From contig CAZJHX010000036.1 in NCBI GenBank assembly GCA_964545715.1, positions 1 through 64,000 of the forward strand: 64,000 bases of DNA, read 5' to 3'. Source of the stretch: CAZJHX01 sp964545715. Lineage in GTDB: Bacteria > Myxococcota_A > UBA9042 > GCA-2863065. This document shows positions 37,457-46,814 of this stretch, in pieces. Numbering within the stretch: position 1 is the first letter of the stretch; each line of letters opens with the position of its first letter. The translations under genes were made by a program, and so were the position numbers. The notes beneath the pieces were generated by a model. It was not told the DNA's origin, made no database searches, and saw only the letters and a list, made by a program, of their open reading frames with translations.

Positions 37457-38818
37457 CTAAAGCGGCGGGATATCCCACAGCGAGAACTGCCCGACCGGCC
37501 GCAGATATCCGCGAATCGGCGCGACCCAACCCTCCTGCGCGCCGGTGTTCACCTTGACCCAGAAGTCGCCGCGCTTGCGGCCGATCACGCGGACGATGTC
37601 ACCGGGTGGGATCCGCTGCAGGCGGCGGTGGTGTGACCCGGGTCCGCCGCGCAGGTTGACCCACACGCGAGCGCGATATGAAAACGATCGGGTCAGTGAG
37701 AGAGTGTGACGTGGCAGAGCTGCGGCGAGGGCGGCGACCCGTCGAGGATGCCTCACCGGCGCGACTGACGCGACCGGCAGATCGCGCCCCCGCCGCAGCT
37801 CTGAACTTGATGAACGGACGACTCGTGGCGCGGGCAGCGGTGCCTCGACGCGCGGTTCGGCAGGCGCCTGTCGTGTCTGGACCACCGGCTCGGCCCGCTG
37901 CGCGTGGGCGTCCACCGGGCGCTCGTAGCTGGTGAAAAACGCGGCGGTCGCGGCCGCCAGAAACGCCAGCGCGGCGCGGGGCAGCAGGTACCTCGCCGAC
38001 TCGACAGCGCGCTGTGTGCGCGACTTCTTGAACGGCTGCAGCGCGGAGAGCCGCACGCGATTGATGGCGCGCGGCTCGGACCAGGCGCCCTCTTCGATCA
38101 GCAGCGTCGGCTCGTACGCGTTGGCGTTGTCCAGCTCGACCTGCTCACAAAAGCGCCAGTGGCCGTCGTCGCCCAGCACAGCCGCACGCATCTCCTCGTA
38201 CGATCCGGCCAGCCACGGGATCGCCGTGAACGCAGCGCTCTGGCGCGTAAACTCTGAGATGCGGTCGCGCAGCAGGCTGACCCAATCGTCCCAGTTGTCG
38301 GCCTGGCGGAAGGCGGCGACCAGCGCGCGCTCCAGCAGCCACGGAGCGGCCCAGCACTCCCAGGCGCCACGCGTCAGCGCTACGAAGAGGCCCGGCTCGG
38401 GCGGCCGAATCCGCATGCGGCGAAGCTCGTCGTCGTTTTGTGTGGGGTGGTCCTCTTCGTCGCGCCAGCCGGTGTACGGCACGTCCTCGAACGTCAGCAG
38501 TCGCAGGGAGCGCCGGTCCAGAAAGTAGACCCGCGCCTCGCCGTGCCAGTGGACCGTCATCTCCCCGTCGTCCGCCAGCATGCCGGCAAACGACTCCAGG
38601 GCGACGTGCTCAGCCAGTGGCATCGGCTGCGCCAGGTTGGAGATCTGGCCGAGAAAGCGTCCCGCGGATCCGACAGCGACCGCGGCCAGCGTGCGGCCGT
38701 CGTTGAGCGCCATCCAGGCGGGCTCGGGCACCTCGGGCCACGAGCCGCGCTCGATATGGCCGATGATGAAGCTGTTCCGAGTACCCGTCACGGGCTGGAA
38801 ATCGACCCTTGGGGGCAT
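37457..38818 (-). CDS. PP2C-like pseudo-phosphatase with TM segment and SH3b domain
   Basis: This ~453-residue protein contains an N-terminal half with the strand and turn pattern of PP2C phosphatases: VHWHGEARVYFLDRRSLRLLT where PP2C has a GDSR-x-Y..LT unit, and FVALTRGAWE where PP2C has LLxTDGxWE. The metal-binding Asp residues are absent (GE and TRG instead of GD and TDG), so it is unlikely to be catalytic. A TM segment (AALAFLAAATAAFFTSY) near 280-300 is followed by a Pro/Arg-rich linker. The last ~65 residues (VWVNLRGGPGSHHRRLQRI, then VNTGAQEGWVAP) are a bacterial SH3 domain. Start at ATG 38818; GTG 38833 is also possible. The PP2C similarity is judged by eye. Confidence 0.55.
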   Translation of the reverse strand: MPPRVDFQPVTGTRNSFIIGHIERGSWPEVPEPAWMALNDGRTLAAVAVGSAGRFLGQISNLAQPMPLAEHVALESFAGMLADDGEMTVHWHGEARVYFLDRRSLRLLTFEDVPYTGWRDEEDHPTQNDDELRRMRIRPPEPGLFVALTRGAWECWAAPWLLERALVAAFRQADNWDDWVSLLRDRISEFTRQSAAFTAIPWLAGSYEEMRAAVLGDDGHWRFCEQVELDNANAYEPTLLIEEGAWSEPRAINRVRLSALQPFKKSRTQRAVESARYLLPRAALAFLAAATAAFFTSYERPVDAHAQRAEPVVQTRQAPAEPRVEAPLPAPRVVRSSSSELRRGRDLPVASVAPVRHPRRVAALAAALPRHTLSLTRSFSYRARVWVNLRGGPGSHHRRLQRIPPGDIVRVIGRKRGDFWVKVNTGAQEGWVAPIRGYLRPVGQFSLWDIPPL

Positions 38819-38892
38819 TGTCTGAAGCACCAAAAACTGGTGAAAAACGCCACACTGGCCAATGTTTAGAGGGTTCGCGCACTTGGGCCGAA

Positions 38893-38901
38893 TTATCCAC
38901 A
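38893..38901 (+). promoter_or_regulatory. Consensus DnaA box
   Basis: TTATCCACA is the full 9-mer consensus, placed just upstream of the ribosome site (AGGAAG at 38901-38906) of the extensin-like gene. It stands alone apart from a partial copy (TTATCCAGT) at 39715, so it may be a local regulatory site or chance. Confidence 0.3.
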
Positions 38902-38911
38902 GGAAGAAGTT

Positions 38912-39712
38912 TTGATCGGCATCATCATCGCAGCGCTGACGGTCGCTTCAGCCGACCCGTGTGTGGGCCGGGGTTATGACTGTGTGGACCACCCACCATC
39001 CTGGTACGACGAGCAGGTGAAGCCCGCGCAGGGCGCCCCCGCGGATGGCGCCGATACCGGCTGTCTGGAGCGTTTGGAGGCGGCCCACATCAAGTACACG
39101 CTGCTCACCGGCGTCGCGGGGGTCTCGACGCCCATCGAGGTGACCGACACCAGCCTCGGCCTGGTGAAATATCAGCCCAGCGGCGACTCCCGAACCCGGC
39201 TGATCCTGGACTGCCATACGGTCGAGGTCCTGGCGGCATCCGGTCGTGCTCTGCGAAAGGCCGGTGTGGCCACGATCCACTGGTCGTCCTCGTGGCGGTA
39301 CACCTATCTCAAGGGCACCAAGACCCTGAGTCGTCACGCCGTCGGCGAAGCGCTGGACATCGTGGCCATCGAGGGCGACCACGGCTATGCGACCGTCAAA
39401 GGCCACTACGAGCGGGGCGTCGATGGCTGCGGCCAACACAACAAGACCAAGCCCGGCGCCGCGTTGCACCGCCTGGTCTGCGCCCTGCGCGACAAGGACG
39501 CATTCAAGACCGTCTTCACGCCGGACACAGACGCGCTGCACGCAGACCATCTCCACCTCCAGGGACCCAACCCCGAGATCCGTCATGCGCTGCGCCGCCC
39601 CCCGCAGCGTTGGTGGCGCCGTCATGCGATCCTGCTGATGGTCGCCGGTCTGCTGGGCCTGGCGATCGTGGGCTACGCTGTGTGGCGGCGCTCGCGCACT
39701 CGCGCCATGTAA
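38912..39712 (+). CDS. Extensin-like/M15-type peptidase with C-terminal membrane anchor
   Basis: This 266-residue protein starts with TTG 38912, supported by AGGAAG five bases upstream. A short hydrophobic N-terminus (IIIAALTVASADPC) acts as signal. Zinc-site motifs of the extensin-like/M15 D,D-peptidase superfamily are present: SRHAVGEALDIV (S-x-H-x-x-G-x-A-x-D) and HADHLHLQG (H-x-x-H-x-H). The extensin-like C-terminal signature HWSSSWR precedes them. The tail ends with a TM helix and an Arg-rich end (VWRRSRTRAM), so the protein is anchored with its enzyme domain outside. It probably trims peptidoglycan peptides or acts in envelope maintenance. Four or more Cys suggest disulfides. Confidence 0.78.
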   Translation: MIGIIIAALTVASADPCVGRGYDCVDHPPSWYDEQVKPAQGAPADGADTGCLERLEAAHIKYTLLTGVAGVSTPIEVTDTSLGLVKYQPSGDSRTRLILDCHTVEVLAASGRALRKAGVATIHWSSSWRYTYLKGTKTLSRHAVGEALDIVAIEGDHGYATVKGHYERGVDGCGQHNKTKPGAALHRLVCALRDKDAFKTVFTPDTDALHADHLHLQGPNPEIRHALRRPPQRWWRRHAILLMVAGLLGLAIVGYAVWRRSRTRAM

Positions 39713-39906
39713 AGTTATCCAGTGACGTGGCCTCCGAGTCGTATCACCCCAGTACGACGGTGCGTCGCATCTTGTTACGGTCAATCCTGCCGATTTCCGT
39801 AAGTCTTTGAAATTATTGAAACGGCTTTACTGGCACAGGCGTTGCTCAGGCACCGGACCGTCCAACGACGCAACTCGAGACGGCGCAGACGCCGGGAGAC
39901 CCGATC
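39713..39906. other. Intergenic regulatory region with A+T-rich patch
   Basis: This 194-bp gap contains an A+T-rich patch near 39795-39820, then a textbook sigma-54 promoter at 39830-39846, and a ~50-base leader before the outer-membrane protein gene. No ribosome-binding site decides the start more strongly than the ATG at 39907. No terminator was seen after the extensin-like gene. Confidence 0.5.
39830..39846 (+). promoter_or_regulatory. Sigma-54 promoter (-24/-12)
   Basis: CTGGCACAGGCGTTGCT matches the sigma-54 consensus YTGGCAYR-N4-TTGCW exactly, with GG (39832-39833) and GC (39844-39845) ten bases apart. Transcription should start near 39857, about 50 bases upstream of the outer-membrane protein start. 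Expression therefore probably needs RpoN and an enhancer-binding protein. Confidence 0.8.
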
Positions 39907-40935
39907 ATGAAACGCACATTTGTTTTTGCTCTGACGATGTTCTTGGCGCTGACGGTGACGTCGGTGGCCTTTGCCCAGACCGACAAGGAGCTGGTGCCCG
40001 ACAAGGTGGACACCAAGGCATCCGGCAAGACGGGCTGGTATCCCAAGCTGACGCTGGGCGCTTCCCTCACGTTCGCGCACAGCGACAACGTCGTCGGCTC
40101 CCAGAACGGCCAGACCTGGAACATCGGTCCGGTCATCGACTTCAACATCGACTGGTACTCCGGTCCGCACGAGTGGCGCAACAGCGTTCGCGTGCACGAG
40201 GTGTTCACGCGCACGCCCGTCATCGACGAGTTCGTCAAGACCACGGACAGCTTCAGCATCGAGAGCGTCTACCTGTTCCACGTGCCCGGCGTCCCCTGGC
40301 TGGGTCCCTTTGCGCGGATGACGATGGATACCTCCCTGTTCCCGGGAACCTCGGTTCAGCCGGCCCCCACGACGTTCCGTGTCAAAGAGCTCGACGGCAG
40401 CACGGCTGACACCAACTCAGACCGCCTCGACCTGACGGATCCCTTTGCGCCGACCAAGCTCAGCCAGTCCGTCGGCGTCTTCGCGTCACCCATCGACACG
40501 CCGGAGGTCAAGATCGAGTTCCGTGCCGGCGTCGGCGCCCGCGAGGTCTTTGTGCAGGACGGCCTCGCGCTGACCGATGACGGTGACACGGCCGACGTGC
40601 TCGAGGTCACCCGCCTGCAGGACTTTGTCCAGCTCGGCGGCGAGGTCTTCATGGGCATGGGCGGTACGGTCACGACGGACACCCTGGGCAAGGATCGCCC
40701 GTTCATCTATGCCGCCAGCATCGAGGCGCTGTTCCCGTTCTACTCGGAGCCGGACAACGGTAAGTCGGGCCTGGACCTGACCACGCTGGACGTCCAGGGC
40801 CGCATCGGCGTCAAGCTGTTCTCCTGGATGTCGCTGGACTACAACCTGCGCGTCGTCCGCGAGCCGCTGCTCATCGACGAGCTGCAGATTCAGAACAACC
40901 TGCTGCTGAACTTCGCCTACACGCTCATCGAGTAG
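39907..40935 (+). CDS. DUF3078-like outer-membrane beta-barrel protein
   Basis: This 342-residue protein has a typical signal peptide (MKRTFVFALTMFLALTVTSVAFA) with cleavage before Q-T-D. Thereafter it has alternating polar and hydrophobic residues as in beta-barrels (LTLGASLTFAHSDNVVG, VKIEFRAGVGARE, IGVKLFSWMSLDYNLRV) and ends with a strand terminating in I-E. This layout resembles DUF3078-type outer-membrane proteins. It has a perfect sigma-54 promoter upstream. The gene overlaps the end of the convergent large Cys-rich gene by 11 bases. The transported substrate or partner is unknown. Confidence 0.72.
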   Translation: MKRTFVFALTMFLALTVTSVAFAQTDKELVPDKVDTKASGKTGWYPKLTLGASLTFAHSDNVVGSQNGQTWNIGPVIDFNIDWYSGPHEWRNSVRVHEVFTRTPVIDEFVKTTDSFSIESVYLFHVPGVPWLGPFARMTMDTSLFPGTSVQPAPTTFRVKELDGSTADTNSDRLDLTDPFAPTKLSQSVGVFASPIDTPEVKIEFRAGVGAREVFVQDGLALTDDGDTADVLEVTRLQDFVQLGGEVFMGMGGTVTTDTLGKDRPFIYAASIEALFPFYSEPDNGKSGLDLTTLDVQGRIGVKLFSWMSLDYNLRVVREPLLIDELQIQNNLLLNFAYTLIE

Positions 40936-43900
40936 TACGGCGCCGGCGCGCAAAGAGCAGCGCCAGGAGCACGGCGGCGACCCCGAACGGGGCCTGTCCC
41001 GGCCTTGGCGCAGCCGCGCAGCCACCCTCGTCCCCGCTTGAATCCCCGTCCGTATCCACGTTTGAGCTGCCGCTTCCGCTTCCGCCAGCGAGATCACCAC
41101 CCCCCAGCGCTGACGGCTCGACACACGCATTGCCGGCGCAGATCTGGTCCCCCGCACAGTCCGCGTTCGACAGGCAGCAGCCCTGAATCGGCTCACTGTT
41201 GCACGTGGCCTCATCGGGGCCGCACTGATCCGCTGTACACGGGTTGCCGTCATCGCAATCCGCGTCATCCCCGCAGCCTACGACCGGAGCGGGCGTGTTC
41301 TCGCAGGTGCTCGACTCGTTACACGTATCTGTGGTCGTCGCGTTGTCGTCGTCGCAATCTTCGTCGGACGTGCAGCACCCGATCACCGCGCTGACGTCGC
41401 ACGTGTTGGTCGTCAGGTCGCAGGCCGTCTCCAGGCACACGCCCGCGACGCAGTCGTCGTCGACCAGGCAGCAGCCCGCGACAGGTTGCGCGTCGCACGT
41501 GCCGTCGTCCAGGCACGCATCGGTCGTGCAGATGTCGCCGTCATCACAGACCACCGGCTCGCCGGCCACGCACTCTCCAGCCTGGCAGTGCTCCTCGCCG
41601 TTGCACGCGTCCTCGTCCGCGCAGGAAACATCAGCGGGCTCGTCGGCGTTCTGGCAGCCCACGCCGGCGGCGCACCCGTCGGCCGTGCACGGGTTGTCGT
41701 CATCGCAGTCCAGCGGGATGCCGCCCACGCAGGCCCCGTCCGCGCACAGGTCGACGGTCGTACACGGGTCGCCGTCGTTGCAGCCCACCGTGGTGTTTGT
41801 GCTCTCGCAGCCGCTGTCCGCCAGGCAGGCATCCGCCGTGCACGGGTTGCCGTCGTCGCAGTCCAGCGTATCGCCCGGCTCGCATTGGCCCTCCACGCAC
41901 AGCTCCTCGCCGTTGCACACGTCGCTGTCGGCGCACGTGCCGTCCGGGTCGGGCGTTACCACGCAGCCCTCCGCAGCCAAGCACGCCTCCACGGTGCACG
42001 GGTTGTCGTCATCACAGTCAATGGCGGGCCCGCCCGTGCAGACGCCCGCGACACACCCGTCAGCCGTCGTGCACGCGTCGCCGTCGTCGCAGGGCAGGGG
42101 CGCGATCACGTTGACGCATCCGGCTGCTGCCACGCAGGAGTCCGCCGTGCAGACATCCAAGTCATCGCAATCCGGCGCCTGGCCCGCGATGCACTGCCCC
42201 GCGTCGCAGGTCTCCAGCCCGTTGCAGGCGTCGAGATCGCTGCACGGCGCGCCTGTCGCCAGGTCCGTGCTCTTGCATCCCACGCCCGCATCGCACTCGT
42301 CGGCCGTACACGCGTTGTCGTCGTCACAGTCCAGCGCGTCACCCTCCTGGCACTCGCCGCCCTGGCACAGCTCATCTCCATTGCACGCGTCGCCGTCCGC
42401 GCACTGCGTCTCGTCGGCGACCGCGCTGAAGACGCAGCCCGCCGCCGCATCGCAGGTGTCGGCCGTGCACGGATTCTCGTCGTCACACGCCAGCGCTGCG
42501 CCAGGCACGCATACCCCGGCTGCGCACGTCTCCACGCCGTCGCAGGCGTCAGCATCCGCGCAGGTCAGCGTGTCGTCCGGCGTGGCGACGCAGCCGAGCG
42601 CCGCATCGCAGCTGTCTACCGTGCATGGATTCGCGTCGTCGCAGACCGCCGGCGCTCCGCCCTCGCAGGCGCCGTCCTCGCAGGCGTCCCCGGTGGTGCA
42701 GGCGTCGCCGTCGTCGCACGCCTCGCCCTCCAGCGTCGCCGGCTCGTGGCTGCAGTTGCCCGCCGCGACGTCGCATTTGTCGGCTGTACACGGGTTCTTG
42801 TCGTCACAGTTTTCGTCGGTCTTGCAGCAGCCCTGCAGAAACTCGTAGACACACCCGCTGGTCGGGTCGCACGCGTCCTGGCTGCACGGATTGTTGTCGT
42901 CGCAGTCGGTCGTCGCACCCGAGACACACTCGCCCTCCGCGCACACATCGCCGGTCGTGCAGGCGTTGTCGTCGCTGCATTGCGCCAGATTGGCCGCGTG
43001 CGTACAGCCGGTAGCGGAGTCGCAGTCATCATCGGTGCACGGGTTGCCGTCTTGACAGGTGGCAGGCAGACCCGGCAGGCACTGACCCGCCTCACACGCG
43101 TCCTGGACGGTGCAGGCGTCGTCGTCGTCACACGGCAACGCCGCCGGGATGCTCACGCAGCCACCCGGGGTGATGCACGTATCCACCGTGCACGCGTTGT
43201 CGTCGTCACAGGTCACCTGAGCGCCGCCCGCGCAGGTCCCGGCGTCGCAGGCGTCCTGCTTGGTGCACGCGTCGCCGTCGTCACACGGCACGGCGTTGTT
43301 GGTCGTGGTGCAGCCCACCTGCGGGTCGCACGCGTCGTTGGTGCACGGATTGCTGTCGTCGCACACGATCGCCACGTTCGTGCAGCCGCTGGCGGGATCG
43401 CAGGCGTCGTCAGTGCACTTGCTTTGATCGTTGCACTGCGCCGACGTGTCCGCGTTGGAGCAGCCGCTCGCCGGGGCGCACGTATCCTGGGTGCAGGCGT
43501 TGCCGTCGTCGCAGTCCGCCGCCGCGCCGCTGACGCAGCTTCCGTCCTCGCACACGTCCGCGATCGTGCACGCGTTGCCGTCATCACATGCCAGCGCCGC
43601 CTTCAGGTACACGCAGCCAGCGGGCTCCACGCAGCTGTCGACCGAGCACGCGTTGCCGTCGTCGCATTGGGTTGGCGCCCCGCTCGCGCACTGCTTGGCG
43701 GCGCAGGTGTCGCCTGTCGTGCAGGCCTTGCCGTCGTCGCAGGGGGCGGTGTTGGCGGGATAGTCGCACCCGCTGGTCGACACGCACTTGTTGTCGGTGC
43801 ACGGGTTGCCGTCGTCGCACTCCGCCTCGATGTTCTCGTTGACGCAGCCCGTCGCCGGGTCGCAGTAGTCCTTGGTGCAGGCATTGGTGTCCGCGCAGAC

Positions 43901-46786
43901 CAGCGGCGTCCCTTTGCAGCTCCCCGTTGCGCAGCTGTCGTTGTTGGTGCACGGATCCCCGTCGTCGCAGCCGCTCACGTCCGCGGTGTTCTTGCAGCCG
44001 ACGGCCGGGTCGCAGGTGTCGGTGGTGCACACGTCGTCGTCGTTGCAGTTCGGCGCCGGTCCGCTGATGCAGTTGCCCTGCACGCACAGGTCGCCCACCG
44101 TGCACGCGTCGTCATCGCTGCACGGCGCGGTGTTCGCCGTCCCGGTGCAGCCGCTTTGGGGGTTGCAGCTGTCGTCCGTGCACGGGTCGTTGTCGTTGCA
44201 CACGATCGCGTCGCCGCCCTGGCAGGCGCCCTGGGAGCAGCTCTCGTCTACAGTGCACGGGTTGTCGTCGTCGCACGCAGCGGTGTTGGGGGTGAACACG
44301 CACCCGGACGCCGGGCTGCAGGTGTCGTCGGTGCACGGGTTGTTGTCGTCACACGTCACCGCAGCGCCGGATGAGCAGCTTCCGTTGGCGCAGATGTCGT
44401 TCTGGGTGCAGGCGTTGCCGTCGACGCACGCGTCGCTGTTGGCCGGGTTGGAGCAGCCGTTGACCGGGTCGCACAGGTCGTCCGTGCAGCCGTTGCTGTC
44501 GGTGCAGATCGCCGGGTTGGGTACGCCGTTGCAGACGCCGGCGGTGCAGAAGTCGCCGGACGTGCACGCGTTGGCGTCGTCGCAGGACAGCGGCGCCCCG
44601 ACGTTGCTGCAGCCGACCGGCGCCACGCACGTGTCCACCGTGCACTGATCGTTGTCGTCGCAGTTGGTCGGCGGCCCACCCGAGCACGATCCGCCGGCGC
44701 ATTGGTCGTTGCTGGTGCAGCCGTCCCCATCGTCGCAGGGGCTCGCCTGTGCGGTGAACGTGCAGCCCGAGGCCGGATCGCAGGCGTCCGCAGTGCATAC
44801 ATTGTTGTCCTGGCAGACCAGCGCTGTCCCGGGCACGCACACACCGCCGGCGCAGGTGTCCCCGACCGTGCACGCGCTGCCGTCGGTGCAGGGCTTGGTG
44901 TTGGCCGGCGTCTGGCAGCCCAGCGTCGCGTTGCAGTCGGTGTCCGTGCAGGGGTTGCCGTCGTCGCAGTTGATGCCGCCCCCGCCCTCGCAGACGCCGC
45001 TCTGGCACGTGTCGCCCGTCGTGCAGATGTTGTTGTCGTTGCACGCGGTCCCGTCGAACGCGAACTCGTCGGTCGGGCACGCCGCCTGGGTGCCGGTGCA
45101 CAGCTCGGCCTTGTCGCACTGGTCCGCGACGGCGCGGCACTCGGTGTTCACGTCGCTGAGCAGGTCCGGCGGGCAGCTCGCGGTGACGCCCGTGCATGTC
45201 TCGGACGGGTCGCACGGGCCGGTCGACGCGCGGCAGACCGTGGACTGGGTGACAAAGATATCGGGTGGGCACACCCCGGCCACGCCGGAGCAGTTTTCGG
45301 GCAGGTCACAGCCGCCCTGGGACAAGCGACAGACCACCGTGTCGGACTCAAACGTGCATTGCGGCGTGCAGCAGTCGCCCAGCAGCAGATTGCCGTCGTC
45401 GCATTGCTCGGCGCCGCTGACGACGCCGTCGCCGCAGGAGCTGTCCACCCACAGCTCGTTGCCACTGGTGCCGTCGTTGGCCACCAGGTACAGGACGCCG
45501 CCGATGCCCGCCATGTTCTTGGGGTTGGAGCTGGCGCCGCCGGGCGCGATGTTGGCGTACAGCGACGTGGTCGGGGCCGTCCCCCCCGTCTTCCACAGCT
45601 CGTTGCCGTTGGTGCCGTCGTTGGCCGCGAAATAGGCGACCGGCCCGACGATGGTGATGCCGGTCGGGTTGGACGACGCGGTGCCCGGGTTGATGCCGCC
45701 CGCCGTGAACTCGATGGGCTCGTTGCCGGTGCCGGTGCTCCTGAACAGCTCGCGTCCGACCGCGCCCTCGGTGCCGGCGAAGAGGAAGATGCCGCCGAAC
45801 GCGGTGACCTCCGCGGGCTCCTCGCCCGGGGCGGTGTCGGCTACGTACACGGTGCCGCCTGCTGTGCCGTCGCTCTTGTGCAGCTTGAAGGACTGGTCAT
45901 CAAACGCGGTCATGATGACCAGCCCGTTGAACGCGATGAACGGCTTCACGCCCGAGCCCTGATCCGGGTCGTCGTCGATGTCCTTGACCAGCACGGTGCC
46001 GCCCGGGCTGCCGTCGGTCTTCCAAAGCTCTCGGTTGGCGGCTGAGCCGTCGTTTGCGGCAAAGAAGATCGTGCCGCCCACCGTGACCAGGTCGCTCGGA
46101 GACGAGCTGCTGCCGCCCGAGTAGATGTCCTGCAGCATGAAGGTGTTGCCGTTCGTGCCGTCGCTGACCCACAGCTCGGCGCCGGTGACGCCGTCGTTGG
46201 CCTGGAAGTAGAGCAGGCTGTTCATGACGCCGAACTGCTGCGGGTTGGAGCTGGTGCCGCCGCCATAGATGTCCTGGACCATCACGGTGCCGCCGCCGCT
46301 GCCGTCGGTCTTCCACAGCTCCACGCCCTCGGTGCCGTTGTTGGCCGAGAAGTAGAGCGTCGATCCGATGACCGTCAGGTTGCCCGGGTTCGATGGACCC
46401 GGGCCGTTGTTGATGTCGCGCACGAGCACGGTGCCCGGACCGGTGCCGTTGGTCTTCCACAGCTCGTTTCCGGAGAGCCCGTCATCGGCCGTGAAGAAGA
46501 TGTTGCCGGCAAAGGCGATCAGCTGGGTCGGGTTCGATCCGGCGGCGCCGGCCTGGATGTCCTTGATGCGAAGCGTGCCGCCCACGGTGCCGTTGCTGCG
46601 CCAGATCTCACGCCCCGTGGTGCCGTCGTCGGCCGAGAAGATCGCGATCGAGGCGAGGTTGACGGGGGTGGAGGGGTTGGAGTCGGCCGCGCCGGGGTTG
46701 ATGTCCAGGACCAGCTTGGGCACCGCGTGCGCTGTACCGGCCGACAGGAGTACGGCCAGAGCCGACAAGAGTGACTTCGCGTGCAT
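40925..46786 (-). CDS. Giant ELWxxxGT/Cys-rich repeat protein with MYXO-CTERM anchor
   Basis: This 1953-residue protein has a signal peptide (HAKSLLSALAVLLSAGTAHA). Residues ~25-450 form repeats of the ELWxxxGTxxGTxxVxDI type (ELW-repeat propeller-like blades). Residues ~450-1880 are dozens of CDDGNPCTxDxCDPxxGC units (slime-mould-type Cys repeat), with spacing near 17-24 residues. The C-terminus is GCAAAPRPGQAPFGVAAVL followed by RRRR, the MYXO-CTERM sorting signal. It is expected to be displayed on the cell surface as a long rigid rod, possibly Ca2+-binding through Asp-rich loops. The role (adhesion or matrix) is inferred. It is the largest intact gene in the window. Confidence 0.88.
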   Translation of the reverse strand: MHAKSLLSALAVLLSAGTAHAVPKLVLDINPGAADSNPSTPVNLASIAIFSADDGTTGREIWRSNGTVGGTLRIKDIQAGAAGSNPTQLIAFAGNIFFTADDGLSGNELWKTNGTGPGTVLVRDINNGPGPSNPGNLTVIGSTLYFSANNGTEGVELWKTDGSGGGTVMVQDIYGGGTSSNPQQFGVMNSLLYFQANDGVTGAELWVSDGTNGNTFMLQDIYSGGSSSSPSDLVTVGGTIFFAANDGSAANRELWKTDGSPGGTVLVKDIDDDPDQGSGVKPFIAFNGLVIMTAFDDQSFKLHKSDGTAGGTVYVADTAPGEEPAEVTAFGGIFLFAGTEGAVGRELFRSTGTGNEPIEFTAGGINPGTASSNPTGITIVGPVAYFAANDGTNGNELWKTGGTAPTTSLYANIAPGGASSNPKNMAGIGGVLYLVANDGTSGNELWVDSSCGDGVVSGAEQCDDGNLLLGDCCTPQCTFESDTVVCRLSQGGCDLPENCSGVAGVCPPDIFVTQSTVCRASTGPCDPSETCTGVTASCPPDLLSDVNTECRAVADQCDKAELCTGTQAACPTDEFAFDGTACNDNNICTTGDTCQSGVCEGGGGINCDDGNPCTDTDCNATLGCQTPANTKPCTDGSACTVGDTCAGGVCVPGTALVCQDNNVCTADACDPASGCTFTAQASPCDDGDGCTSNDQCAGGSCSGGPPTNCDDNDQCTVDTCVAPVGCSNVGAPLSCDDANACTSGDFCTAGVCNGVPNPAICTDSNGCTDDLCDPVNGCSNPANSDACVDGNACTQNDICANGSCSSGAAVTCDDNNPCTDDTCSPASGCVFTPNTAACDDDNPCTVDESCSQGACQGGDAIVCNDNDPCTDDSCNPQSGCTGTANTAPCSDDDACTVGDLCVQGNCISGPAPNCNDDDVCTTDTCDPAVGCKNTADVSGCDDGDPCTNNDSCATGSCKGTPLVCADTNACTKDYCDPATGCVNENIEAECDDGNPCTDNKCVSTSGCDYPANTAPCDDGKACTTGDTCAAKQCASGAPTQCDDGNACSVDSCVEPAGCVYLKAALACDDGNACTIADVCEDGSCVSGAAADCDDGNACTQDTCAPASGCSNADTSAQCNDQSKCTDDACDPASGCTNVAIVCDDSNPCTNDACDPQVGCTTTNNAVPCDDGDACTKQDACDAGTCAGGAQVTCDDDNACTVDTCITPGGCVSIPAALPCDDDDACTVQDACEAGQCLPGLPATCQDGNPCTDDDCDSATGCTHAANLAQCSDDNACTTGDVCAEGECVSGATTDCDDNNPCSQDACDPTSGCVYEFLQGCCKTDENCDDKNPCTADKCDVAAGNCSHEPATLEGEACDDGDACTTGDACEDGACEGGAPAVCDDANPCTVDSCDAALGCVATPDDTLTCADADACDGVETCAAGVCVPGAALACDDENPCTADTCDAAAGCVFSAVADETQCADGDACNGDELCQGGECQEGDALDCDDDNACTADECDAGVGCKSTDLATGAPCSDLDACNGLETCDAGQCIAGQAPDCDDLDVCTADSCVAAAGCVNVIAPLPCDDGDACTTADGCVAGVCTGGPAIDCDDDNPCTVEACLAAEGCVVTPDPDGTCADSDVCNGEELCVEGQCEPGDTLDCDDGNPCTADACLADSGCESTNTTVGCNDGDPCTTVDLCADGACVGGIPLDCDDDNPCTADGCAAGVGCQNADEPADVSCADEDACNGEEHCQAGECVAGEPVVCDDGDICTTDACLDDGTCDAQPVAGCCLVDDDCVAGVCLETACDLTTNTCDVSAVIGCCTSDEDCDDDNATTTDTCNESSTCENTPAPVVGCGDDADCDDGNPCTADQCGPDEATCNSEPIQGCCLSNADCAGDQICAGNACVEPSALGGGDLAGGSGSGSSNVDTDGDSSGDEGGCAAAPRPGQAPFGVAAVLLALLFARRRRTTR

Positions 46787-46814
46787 CTACCGATGGTAAC
46801 AGAAGAAGGGCGGC

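Noticed and set aside
38893..39725. Replication origin signalled by DnaA box-like sequences
   Set aside because: Only one full box and one partial match; no cluster, no A+T unwinding region and no origin-linked genes nearby.
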